Position numbers and translations under genes: made by a program. A stretch of DNA of 64,000 nt. Origin: Niebla homalea. Lineage: Eukaryota > Ascomycota > Lecanoromycetes > Lecanorales > Ramalinaceae. Positions 1 to 13,700 of this stretch are shown here, piece by piece. The DNA lies in the NCBI GenBank assembly GCA_019925105.1, contig JAHGAU010000013.1, positions 992,001 through 1,056,000 on the forward strand, written 5' to 3'. Every line of letters begins with the position of its first letter. Within the stretch, counting starts at the first letter, position 1. The notes under the pieces were generated by a model. That model did not search any database. It was not told where the DNA came from and was given only the letters and a program-made list of their open reading frames with translations.

Positions 1-39
1 TTATAAATATTATAATATTTATATTAAATTTCCTTTAAT

Positions 40-213
40 TGTGGGGGTCACAGTAAGTGTATGAGTAATGTAAGTTAATTGAGTAGGTGTCTTTAGTGAA
101 GACCATACTATATATAAAATGAGCTATCCTACATAAAGGACAGCGTCCTATCCCTATTAAGGATAAAGGATAAAACATTAATTATGCTATATATATTTAC
201 TTATATCTTAATA
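40..213 (-). repeat. 3' LTR of the outer Ty3/gypsy element
   Basis: This 174-bp repeat matches 20,258-20,431. Differences are almost all C/T or G/A transitions, and this copy is the more AT-converted. An internal short palindrome (AAAGGAC AGC GTCCTAT) survives in both copies. Confidence 0.8.
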
Positions 214-2471
214 GTTTATTACGAATAAAGAAATACTTTTATCTTAAGAATAAGGACGTTTTTTATTTTATTTTAAAATCTTAATAAAGTAATATAATAA
301 TAAATACGTTAAGGGTAAACGTATTAAGGAAGCTTAAATATAGATAGCTGTTATTTATTATTAATTTAATATATTAAAGGCTTATATTATCTCGTAAAAT
401 AATAACTTATTTAATATTTATTTATTATACTCTATATTAAGTCCTTTATAACGGACGAGGTATTAAATAGTAATATTACCGTTCCGGCGTCTTTATATAT
501 AGCGTTAAAGCAGTCGTTCGGGATCACGATTTATTTATTTATTTAACGTTAATACGGGGGCGTTTATTTAATTATACCGATTATATAAATTATATTTTAA
601 TATATAGGTTAATTCGAGGTATATAATTAAGATTACCGGTAATATACGATTTATAAAAGGTAATAATTATATATAATAGGATAATTAATTAATCTTTTTT
701 ATTATTTTAAACGGATTAATAAATTATTATTTTAATTTTATAATTTCTATCTTTAAGCTTAAAAATAATATACTTACGGTATAAACGTAGATTAACTTAA
801 TTATTGATATTGTAAAATTATTTTCAATATCGTAAATTATATTATACTTTTATAATTATAACCGCGAAGGCAATTACGTCTTTTACGTCGACGTAAATAG
901 GACGGTATTTAATAATATCGGTTATAAGGATTATAAGATATACTTCAATAAGATATCCGGATTCATTATTATTTATATTAATAATTATTTTATTATTATC
1001 TTAAACTTATATAAAATTAAGTCCTTCCTTAATACGTTAATTAAATAATATTTATATTAAAATAAAATTTATCCTACGATTAATACTATTATTAAGGGCT
1101 ATTAATAAACGCGGTAAAACGGAGGGCTATAAATAATAATCGTTTAAATATATAAAGTAATAATATAACGTTATTTCAACCGTTTAATTTATCCGTTTAA
1201 ATTAACTATTAATAAACGGATATTAAGCCGTAATAAAGATTAACTTAACTTTAAGTTTATCCAATATTATTAATTATAAATCGCTTATAAATTTAACGTT
1301 ATAATCGGAAATAATTACTTACGGGATATTTTATAATATTAAATATAATCGATTTAATATAATTATTACTTATTATAAACCGTTTTAGGTTAATTTACCC
1401 GGGATAATAATAATCGTTTTAAAGAATTTATCCGTTATTGTTAATATATACTTAAATTTATCCGGAACGGATTTAAGGAAAATAAAAACGAAATTAATCG
1501 TAAATATATAAAACGGGTATATAGGTAATAAAATAGGTTATAACGATTTAAATAAAATATATCTTAATATATAATTTAATTAATATATAGGATAATACGT
1601 TAAATACTCTTTAAGTTACTTTAATAAACGGATTATATAGAAACTTTACGTAATTCACTTATATATACGTTTATAACCGGGGTATCCATATTAATTATAC
1701 GTAACTTTAAAGATTTCTTATTAAATAATATTCAGGATAATTAAACGGTATTTAATTTCTTAATTATTAAAATAAATTAAGTAACGTTATAATAAGAATA
1801 ATAAGTATATTCCGTTATTATTATTTATAAGGCGGTCGTTATTTTATAATATCTTTAATAGCCGTATATATTATTAATTATCCTTATATACGTTACGGAC
1901 TTTATCTTAAAATTTACGAGATAACTTTATTATTATAATAAAATATACTTAAATATCGTTTATTTTAAATTATTTTAAACGCTTTAATAAGTATTTATAT
2001 ACTTTAATAACCGTTAATAAGCGTAATAATACGTTTAAGATAATATTTAATTTATTTAACTTATATTAAATAATAAGGCGGAAACGGGATAAATACTTTA
2101 ACGATTATATATACCGTAAGTTTAATTAAACGACGGATAAAGTATTTAGGTTACTTTATTTAACTATATTAATAATCGCTTGATAATTAATATAAATTAT
2201 GGTTAATATCCTTAATACTTTAATAAAATATTTAAGCTTCTTTATTATTTAAATGAAAGTAATAACCTTTAATTTTATTAATTAATACCGTATTTTAACG
2301 CTTAAGAGTTATTTTAATAAAAATAGAATAAGTTAAATAAACTTTTACGTCGGGTAATTAACGATTTAAGGTTACTTTAATAATAAATAAATAGAATCAA
2401 TATTATCTATTAAGAATATTGTATTTTACTTTAATATTAAACGATTTATTTTAACGTCTTTAACGTAATAT

Positions 2472-5400
2472 TGATTGATTGATTGATTTATATTACGGGT
2501 CTAGCTGGGCTAATTCCGGCGTTCCTTAATACGCGGCCTTTTAGCCTTACTGATAACCGTAAAAACCCGATACTTATAACGTTAAAGTAAAAACCGGCGT
2601 TTATTAGGCCTTTACCCTTTATCCCCTAAGGTAAAGGATATTAATAGCCGTTTAAAGAATAATAATCTATTTATATATTTCTTATATTTTAACTCCCTTA
2701 AGAAAATCCGTAATATTACGATTATATCTTTATAAAGGCTATCCTTAAACTTATTATTCTTCCGTACCTTTATATATTTATATTGCCTTAATTTTATATA
2801 ATACCTTTAAATATCCTTATTAATACTTACGTGCTTAATATATACCTTTTTTATATTATTATCGCTGTTAACTCTTTTAAGGACTTTTAGTAAGTATTTA
2901 TTATTATATTTTTATAACTATAAAAGATACTTTCCGGTTTATATAATTAACGTAATTAATTTCCGCTCCTTTTTTTTTTCTTTAATCGGTAATGGGTTTT
3001 TTCCGTAAAATTTTTGGTAATTTTACTTATCTTTATAGCGAAACTGAATTATAATAATAATTTAATGGATATTATAAACTTAATAATTACCCGGATACTT
3101 CGCTTTATAAATAATATTTAACGGTACTTATAAGTATTAACTTTTATAATAAGTTTTAATTTAGCCTCCGTAAATAAGGGATAAGAAATAAGGATATATA
3201 TGGCGTTTTACTTTTTTTATCCGTATTTATATTTAACGTTTATCTAACCCTTAATATATATAATAAATAAGAAGTAAATTAAACCGTTTTTATCCGTCTG
3301 GAGTTAAATTATTAATATATTATTACCCTTCTTTATAATATTATAATAATAAAGATACTTATTAATAATCTTTTTATTATTAAAAGCTAAATAATAACGA
3401 CTTTAAGGTATAAAATCCCTATATTTTTATTAGTATTTAATTTATTTTATCGTAATTTATAAGGTAATCGTTATAACCTTTATTCTTTAAATCCTTTTAA
3501 TTTTAATCTTTTTTACGCCTGGCGGAAGTTTATACTTACTTAGGCTGGTTTCCGGGATACCGGTAAGGTTAATTTCCTTCTCCGTTTATTTTTACTTTAT
3601 CTTAATAAGAAAAAAGATAAATATCTTTAATTTATTTCTTTTAATTTTAAGCTTATTAAGATTTTAACGGATTTATTTATTTCCTATTATCGTAATTAAA
3701 TATATATATTTTTTTAATTTTACTTAAGCGATTATTTAATTTAATAAAATTTTAATTAACGGTATAAAAACCTTAAACTTTAATATTAAGATAAAGGTTA
3801 CTTTATAAATATTATTAATTATTCTTAAATACCGATTCTGGACTTTCTATAATATTTAAATAAACTTTTTCCTATATTTTAAAGTACCCTTAAATATATA
3901 TTAAATAACCGTAACGTATATTATAATTAATTTTATTATAACTTAATAAATAATCTAGGCTTTTTATAACGTAACTTTTTATATTAATATAATAAAATAA
4001 ATAAGGCCTTTTTCTTATAAAGTTATTTTCTTTTAGATTTTTCTTATATAATCTTTTTAATTGAACTTCTTATTTATTTAAAAATTAAGGATTTTAATAT
4101 TAATATCCGGCTTTACCGTAATTTTATTTAAGTTTATTATAACTATTATATCGTATAACCTTAAGCTTTTAATTATATAAATAAGTTTATATTTATATAA
4201 CGTAAATTAAGCCTTATAAGTTTTTACTTATTAAAGATAGACTTTATAAACTTATTTTAATTCTAAATAATTTATACGTATAAAAATACTATAAGTTAAA
4301 AGGTAAATATTATTAATAAAACTTTTAATTTAAATCTTTTATTTTAATTTAATAAGCTTTTCGATTAATAAACCGTTAAAGAATAAGAATAATATAAAAG
4401 AAATAAACGATTTTTAAAAAATCCCCGTTATAATAAACTTTATTAAATTTATTTTTTATCTTAAGTTAATCAATATAGCTTAATTACTTAAGAAACTTTT
4501 TATTTATTTAATTAAGAAAAATAATATCCTTTTCTTTTTTAAGTTATATAATAACCTTTAATAATTTATTTTATTAAAAATATTTATAATATTAAGAGAA
4601 AGAAGACTTATAATATATTTTTTTTTATAACCTTATACTATATATATATTATTAATTAATCCTTTAAAAACCATTTTTATTAATTAACTTCTCCTTATTC
4701 TTATTTATTAATCGGGGAGAAGTCCGTAATTCTTTATATAATTATTAAGGATCCTCGTTATTATTATTTTTAAGGCCTTTTTTAACGTATATAAGAATAT
4801 AATAGGTTTATAAGATTTTATTTTAAAGTAATCCGGTTTAATAAGCTTCTTAAGGATAATTATCTTTATTTCCTTAAATTTATATAAATAATAACTAACG
4901 TTAAAATATACTTAAAAAAGGTAAATAAAGACTTTTTTAAAAGATAAAATTATTATTATTAAGAATTTATTAAGAATCCTATTTAATTTTAAGGCTTTAT
5001 CCTTTTTCGGTTTATTAATTACTTTAATTATTATATCTTATATTATTACTTTATTTATTAATATAGGGTTAGGGTATAAAGTATTATTAATATCGTTTAA
5101 ATTAACTTTTAATAAAGGGGGGAAAAATACTTTTTTAAGAGCTTCGATCTTACCGTTAAAGGTATTAATTAATATATTATTAAATCTTTTAAAAAGCGGG
5201 AATTTAAGGATAAACTTTAATTTCCTATTTTATTCTTTATTATATTTCGTTAGCTTTTAAATACCATAAAATAAAACCGTTAAATTATATATTATAAACT
5301 GAAAATATATTTACTTAATTTTCTTAATAATCTTTTTTTTTTTTTTTTAAGTAACCCTTAATTAATTAAATATTTCTTAATTCCTATACTTAAAAGTTTA

Positions 5401-8275
5401 TTTAATTAACCTTTTTATTTTTATAATCGTAATTATATATTTTTTATTCTAATAAATTTTAACTCTTTAAGAAAGTTTTATTATCGGGATAGTCTTATCG
5501 ATTACTTTATTTAATACCTTTATTATTTACTTTATAAAAAAATTGATTTAGTCTTTATTATTTAATTAAAGGAGGTCCGTGAATTATATTATTATCTCCT
5601 CCGTTTTTATATAAACTTTTACTTCCTTAACTATTTTCTATATCCTTTTTACCGGTAATAATATAGTTATATTAACGGCTTAATTTAAGGTTATTTATAT
5701 CGGTATATAATTTAAGTTATATTTTAAGTCCTTTTATAGTTTATATATTACGATTACGCCGGTAATCCTTTCCGTATTAAAGGTTAAATTAATCGTTATT
5801 TTAAACTTATAACTCTTTTACGTAATAATCCCTTATAATATTAATAATAAGAGATTAATTTTAACGGTAATTATTAATAGGTTATTTAATTTAATATAAT
5901 TTATTATACGTTCTTCTTTATTTTATATATAGTAATATAAATTAAAGTCTTTAAGTAATATATATTTACTTAAAATAATTAAAACCTTTTTAAGTAATAA
6001 TATCGTAAAAGGTTCTTTTTTATTAACCGGTAACGGGTTATATATATTATAAATATTAAAATCGCCCTTTAAGTCCTTTTCCCTTATAATATAAAGTATA
6101 TAAAGGTTTTTATTATAATAAGTAATATTTTAGTTATTTACGTTAAGCCGCTTATTTATAAAAAAATATATTTTAGTTATTTTATCCCCTTTAAAAGTTA
6201 AATAAAACCTTTCCCTTAAGTTAATAAACGAATATATATATAAGCTATATAATAATTTTTATATTATTATAATATTAATATTTTTAACTTTTTTAAACTT
6301 AAATATTAATATTACGGTTTTAATTCCCTTATTACGGACGTTATATTATATTATTCTTAGAAACATTAATATATTATATATTAACCTTTATAAGGGTTCC
6401 CTTTTTTATATTTATTTAAGTTATAAACTTTTTATTAAAATTAAGTATTTTTTAACTTAATACCTTCCCGGCTATTATTAAAGATATAGGACGGCCGGCT
6501 TTTAAAGTCGGGATCGTAAAAAGCTTTTTTTTTTATCGTTATTTATTTTTTATTATTTAATTAATTAAATTTACGTTTTAAGGTTATTTTTAATTGGCTT
6601 ATTAAACCAGTCTTATATATATTATATCGTTGGATTTTCGCGGTTATCCGGATTTCCTTACGTTTAATCTCCCTGGTTCTTATTATATACTTAGAATCTT
6701 ATATTAAATATCCCTCCTTATTATATATAACGTATTTAAATATACTTTTTATAAACCTTTTAATTATTAATTTTATATACTTATAGGTATTATAGCCCTT
6801 AACGTAAACCGTATACTTTATAATATTAAGGTACCTTATAATAATATATTTATAATTTTAATACTTAAAATATTAATAAATATTAACCGTTTTATTTTAT
6901 AATTAAGTTATTTTAAAAGATCCCCCTTTAATAATCCCTTTATTTAAAATATCATTATATATCTTTATTAACGTTACGCTTAATATAACGGTAAAGTATT
7001 TCTTTATGTATTTTAAAAAGTTAAGTCTCCTTATTATTAACGGAAGCTTATAATTAACGATTTTAAGCTTTAAGTAAAGAACCGTATTCTCCTTTTTTAT
7101 ATTCTTTAATATAATTTTTCTCTTAACTTTTTTAAAATATAATAAATATATCTTATTTATTATAACGGTAAATAATTACCTTAAAACCTTAATTAACTTA
7201 TATTTTCCTTTATTAATTTAAGCCTTAAATTTCTTTAAGTTTTTTTTCGCCTTTAAAAACGTTATATTAAGGAAAATATTTTTACTTTATAGCTTACGTA
7301 TCGTAATAATTTATTTTATTAACGGTTCCGTTATTATTTTAAAAGTTTTTATTAATTATAACGGGTTTATTTTTACTACCGCGTTTCTTTCCTTATTATT
7401 AAATAAATAGACCGTTATTATCTTCATTTTCCTTAATACGGCCGTTTTTTCTTCCGTTATCCCTTTATTTTTTACCGCGGGTACTTTCTTTATTACCTTT
7501 ATTGCTTAATTCTTTTTTATTTAAAAGGCCGCCGTTTTCATATTTTTACTTTATATATTTAACTTTAAACCGCCGTCTTTACTTTTTATTAACGCTTTTA
7601 TTACCGCCCCTTAAGAGTTTTATAGCCGTTTTACCTCCTTTAATTTTATTTCTACCTGTACGCAGAAGTCCTTTACGTTTTTTAACTTAATTTATAGTAT
7701 CGGTTAAATCTTTAACGTAATATCCTTTTACTTTACCGTAAAAAGTCCTTTTAAGGCCTTTACCGCCTCTTTTCCCGCCTTTTTACCCTTATTTACCGGG
7801 CGATATATTATCTCCGTTTTTTACTTTTAATCCCTTAAGGTTTTATCCTCCTTATTAATTTTATTTCCTTTTTATATACCTTTAATAATATTTTCGCCGT
7901 GGTCTTTTTACCTTTTCCTTCCGTTTATACCGTTTATTATTAGTATTATACCGGCCTTTTTACCCTTTTATTTACCTATTATTTCCGTACTGTTATTACG
8001 CGTTTTATACGTTTTAATACGCGTATTCTATTAACCTTAATTCCCTTATTTACTTTAAACGTTATCCGGCTTATTATTATTATATTATTTATATACGTCG
8101 TCGCCGTTTTTATTAATATAGGTTACTTACCCGTTTACCACCTTATTTTTAACTACCACGCCACTTCCATTTATCGCACTTAATATACTCCCCTTACTGT
8201 CGCTAGAGCTATATATATACGTATCGTTTTGGACCTCTGGGGTCCCTTTATTCGTCGCCATCCTTTCTTTTTCCA
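2472..8275 (-). mobile_element. LINE (non-LTR retrotransposon), about full length, RIP-decayed
   Basis: A 16-bp target duplication, GTCTTTAACGTAATAT, flanks it exactly (2,456-2,471 and 8,276-8,291). On the minus strand the 3' end is an (ATCA)n tail (TGATTGATTGATT on the plus strand at 2,472), preceded by a segment shared with the LINE copy at 21,918 (AACGCCGG on the minus strand near 2,515). At the other end a reading frame opens with ATG at 8,261 (MATNKGTPEVQNDTY...), only 14 nt after the junction, which would be the start of ORF1. The 5.8-kb length fits a two-ORF LINE. A long variable TSD with a simple-repeat tail is typical of target-primed reverse transcription. I did not resolve the RT or endonuclease motifs in the decayed frames. 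Confidence 0.8.
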
Positions 8276-10559
8276 GTCTTTAACGTAATATATATATACT
8301 TTAAAACCAGCTTTTTATAATACGTTTATATCTATATAAAGTATTCTTAAAGGATTAAAATATATTAAAAGTAATAGTTAAGTAAATAATTTTTATAATA
8401 TATAATATAACGTTATTTCTATTACCGTAAACTTAAAAATACATATTCTACCAGTTTCTTTTTTATATATATTACCTATAATACGCCGTTCCCTTAATAT
8501 TTAATATAAATAAACTTTACGTTTTTATAAAGGCTTTATAACTCCGGAGTAATAAGGAACGTATTATTTAAGATAACCCGTTAAGCCTAAGTAGTATTCT
8601 AAATAACGTAATATGCAGGGCAAAGATAGTTATATAATAATTTTTAACTTATTTATATCCGATATTAAATTAAGTTTATTTATTCGTTATTTAAGTAATT
8701 AAACGGACGGATAACTTAAAAATAATTTCTTTAAGGATAAATAAATATTATAAATAAGGAACTCTTTAAATATAATACGTAAATATTCTATATATAATTT
8801 AAGTATCTTAAAGTAAATAATAATATTATTAATATATATACGGACGTATAAACGATACTTCCGTAATATACGATCGATTATTCTTTATACGTATAAAAGT
8901 AAATTTCGGAAACCTATAAGTACGTATTTAAATGTTTTTTATTTACCATAATTAACGATAATAAAACGATAATGATAACTTTTATAAATAAGAAATTAAT
9001 AGAAAAAGGAATAATAATTTATTATTATAATATACCGATATCTTAATACTTTTATAAGGATATCCGTTTAAAAGGATATCGGATATACGTTTAATACGGT
9101 AATCTTATTTAACGCCCGGATATTAATTATTAAACGTTCCTTAAGCCTATTTTTTATATTCTTTTAAATAATAAAATAAGGGAAGTTAAAAGGGGTTACT
9201 TTTAACGTTTATTTTAACCGTTTTTAATTATAAAGCTTATTAAACGTTTAATTAATTATTTAATAATTATAACGTCCAGAAGCATATATATATACTTATC
9301 CTGGTTTATAGATTTATTCCCAGTTATTTATAAGTAATATATTTATATATTTATTTTCCTTTATCCGGACTTATTATTTACGGTCTTCTTAAAGTAGCTT
9401 AAAGTCGTTAATTATATTAATAAAAATTGAAATTAACGATTTTTCTTTATATATAATGATTTTATTATTAAGGTAAATTTTGAATATAAAAATAACGTTT
9501 ATTAATATTAAAATAAAAGTTATTATTAAGATAACGTCCTTTATTATTAAAATAACATAATAAGCTTTTATTACGTTAACCGTAAGAATACGTAATATAA
9601 TAATAACCGTTAATAATCCTTTTATTATTTTCCGTTTTTAAATATTCTTTTATCCTTTTAAAATAAATAATTTATTCTCGGATAACGTAATAAAGTAACC
9701 GTTTACTTCCTTATTATATAGTATTTTAAGCTTTATATATTTAAGTAAAATAAAAAGCTATATTATTTTATTTTAAGCTATTATAAAATCGGAATTATTA
9801 TTTATAATACTTATAAATATAATAATAGCTTAATTTAAAAACTTAAATAATACGTTACGGTATTTAAATAAATTAAATACTTTATCCTTTAAATTAATAA
9901 TTATAATTTTAACCTGATAATAAAATATAATTATAGTTTTATCCTTATTATATATAATATATTTAATTTTCTTATAATTATAAATATCCAATTTAACTTT
10001 TATATTATAATTCTTTATTAAAATAATTAATTTATTTAAAAAGTTAATTACTTATCCTTCCGAATATAATACGTTTAATCCGATTAAGATATTTATATTT
10101 ATATAATATTCTTTATAAAAATATATAAACGGATTATTTATAATAAAAAAGTAGAAATTTATTATTACGTATTACATAATATCGCTTAATATTTTATTAA
10201 TCCCCCGGATATTTATTATTATAAGTATAATATTTAAATTAATAATTAAATTAAATTTATTTAAAAACTTACGATTAATAAGGGATATAACGTATCCTAT
10301 ATTTATATAGACGGATATTATTTTATTAATAAAACTATTAATATATACTTATACTTTAACGTATCTATAACCTTAATACGTATAACTTAATTTATAAGAT
10401 CCGATTTTTATTATAAATAATACGATTATAAGGATAGATAATATATTTAATATTATTAACCCTTTAATAGTTTACGTAGACCATTTATTATTAATAATTA
10501 AGGGATAATTATTAATGGTTATTAATAACGGTCTTTATTGGGATACTTTTATAATTAAT

Positions 10560-10714
10560 TGTTGGTGTATGGACCAAAAAGTGTGATAATGTATAAATGA
10601 TGATTCTACCTGAATACAGATGGGATCCTAAGGATTATCTGTCCTCTACGTATAAAAGTATCCTATATTTATAAATACTCCCGCGTATCTTTTATGCTAT
10701 ATATATATATAATA
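10560..10714 (-). repeat. 3' LTR of the inner Ty3/gypsy element
   Basis: 155-bp copy matching 17,292-17,446, starting TGTTGGTGTATGG. Its start is the less mutated one; its end has become ATA where the partner keeps ACA. Confidence 0.8.
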
Positions 10715-13700
10715 AATACTATTAAAAGAAAAAAGGCTATTACCTATAATAACGTTTACCTTAATATATTAATATAAATAATAATGCTTAATAATGCGTT
10801 ATACTTTATATATCTTATACTTTTATATTAAAATCTTACTTAATTTTATAAAGGCGGCCGCGATTATACTTAAGACAGAGCGTACGAGGAATACCGGTAA
10901 ACGATAAGGGTATTACTTCGGTAAATATTAATAATAAAGCAATACGAGGTTTATTATAGCGGGTAGTAATAACGTTATTAAATTTAGGATACGTAATATA
11001 AAATTCACGTAATAAGTTTAAATGCAACTTTAATAACGGAAGCTTATTATTATATTTTATACTTTAAGTAATTTATTTAATTAAGTATTTATTATCCCTT
11101 TCTTTATAAATCATTCTTTTAATAATATATTCTTCTTTATTCTCGGAATTAACTTTTAAAGTAAGCGGTATATTACGGTTAAGTTATCTATTAAAAGGGT
11201 TTTTTACTGGGTTATTAATTAACTTAAGTATATTAATTAAAATAACCGGTATTATTTTTATATTAACGGGCAATTCGAGCTTATATATAAAATAATTAAT
11301 TTTTTTAATAATAATAAAAGGTCCGGCGCGTTATAAATATAACTTATAATTTTCGATACCGAGAATATTATATTAATAATATAACTTTAAATAGATTAAA
11401 TTATTAATATTAAATTAAATTAATTTATAACTTTAATTATACCGGAATTTAATTATTATTTACGTAAATTTTAGCGCATTTTATGCCTTTTTACGGTTTT
11501 ATAATTAAAGTATATTATACTTAAAAATTAAAGAGGTTATTAAAAGGTTTAAAAGGTTACGGACATTTATATTATAAAAAATTTTATTTAAAATAAATTT
11601 AATTAACGCCGACTTTAAATTATTTAAAATACCTTAAATATATAAAATAATATTTATTTAATTATAATCCGGATATATAATTATAAAATAACGTAATATA
11701 ATCTTAACCGTTTAATTAATTCATTTTAATTAATTATTAATTTAAGGGTAATATACGTTAAACGTAAGAATATAAGTATTTATTTCTTTAAATATAAATT
11801 TCTAAAATATAAAAATAAATTTACGATCTTTATTTAATATAATATCGGAAAGAATACTTTAACCTTATTTTATTAATTTTATTAATAATAATTTTACTTA
11901 ATTATTAACCTTAAATTTAATATTATTAAAAAATAAAAATACCCATTTAAAGAACTTATCGGTAACAGTAAGGAATATATCGTAATTATATTAATTTAAT
12001 AAAGCGATAATAAAGTTTATATAAATAATATAAAAAATAATTAACGGGCTTAAAATTAATTAAAGTAATCTATAAAGTATATATTTTTTAATTTAATTTA
12101 AGCTATACTTAAGGTAATACATAATATATTTCCGTAACTATTTACTTAACCTAAGTAAATATATTAAATTTATTAATTTATCGTAAAATCGATTAAAGTT
12201 ATTATATAATAAATTATTATATATTTATTAAAAGATTGCTTTTTTAAGTTTATTAAATATATATAATTATAATAAATAATTAATAAGTTTTAGGTTATAA
12301 ATAAGGCCGTCCTTTAATATAAAGCGTAATTTAATTTTTATATTTTATAAATTTAATTTTTCCTTAATTATTAAGATTTTTTATAATTTTATTTATATTT
12401 TATTTTTTATATATTTTTCTTTAATTTATTTTTTAAATTTATTTAAGTTATAAATATAATAAAAAATAATTAATTTATTATTATTTACGTTATTAAGAAT
12501 TCCGATTTCTATAAATAAAGTTTATATATTATTAATTAATCGTAAAAGTATATTAAGAACGATATTTATTAAACTTAATTTATAACGTAATAAAATATTA
12601 AATATTAATAAATATTATAATATATAAATTAAGCAGAAATTAAGCTTATTAATTATAAAGGTTTTTAAATTAATCTATTTAAAGATATTAATAATTACGT
12701 TATAATTTATAAAGATTATATAATTAAGTTTATAATAATTTATTTTAATTAAATATATAATTTTACGTATAACCTAAACTATATCCGTAATCTTTAACTC
12801 CGTAAACCAATAATTTTTCTTAATTATATTTAAGCTTTTATTAAGGAATATTATTAATTATATTTTATTATATATAATTTTTAATAAATTATTAATTTCC
12901 GTAATATTATAAAATAATAAGTTATCCTTAATATAATATATTATAGCCGTAATATTTAGTTTTTTTAATATATTAATATTAATAAATAAAGGTTAATTAA
13001 GATTATAATATATAAGAAATAACGGTTCTGAAAACGCGTTTTTTAAATCCTTAAAAATACGGTCTTTTTTTTAAGTAAATATAAATTTAATCCGAGATAT
13101 TTTTTACTTATAACGTAAACCGGTATACTTTAAATTTATTTTTTTAAAATTTATAATAAAGGAGGTTTTACGTACTTAAAGCAGGGTAATATATTAAATA
13201 TAATTCTTTATTCCGGTACGTAATTAATTTATAAGATTAAAAAAGACTTTAAGGTCTCTTAATAAATTAGGAAATTTAAGGTTTTATATAGTTTTAATTT
13301 TATTATTAAGCGTAAATATCCTTAAAAAATCGACTTATTAATTAAGGAGCTTAATCGTAAAGTAATTAATAAATAATTTTATTAATAAAAGGTTTACGTA
13401 TTTATCTTTAAGAATTTAAAAGACTTAACGTAAATAAATAATATACTCCTTTAATAAATAACTGAAAATAATTATATTATTTATAAATATTTACGTAAAA
13501 TCTTGTATTAAACGTAATATATTACTTATTTATCTTTATATATATAAAGGATTACTTTTAAAACTTATTAATATAACCAAAAATTCCTCTTAATCTTTAT
13601 AAAAAATAATATAAAGTTTATACCGATCGGATTTATATATAGGAAATTAATAAAAATAACCGCGGATATTAATTACGGTAATATATTCGTAACTTATAAT

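Noticed and set aside
840..1060. Plus-strand frame resembling a copia reverse transcriptase (GFIIIYINNYFIII)
   Set aside because: The orientation and position conflict with the minus-strand protease and RT of the enclosing Ty3 element, and the spacing to a possible LYGLKQ-like block is far too long for copia.
7502..7690. 62-codon plus-strand ORF in the LINE
   Set aside because: Antisense to the LINE, low complexity, and explained by RIP-skewed composition.
10836..11027. 63-codon minus-strand ORF near the inner Ty3 LTR
   Set aside because: It lies downstream of the chromodomain relic in a decayed element and matches no retroelement domain; a chance open frame.
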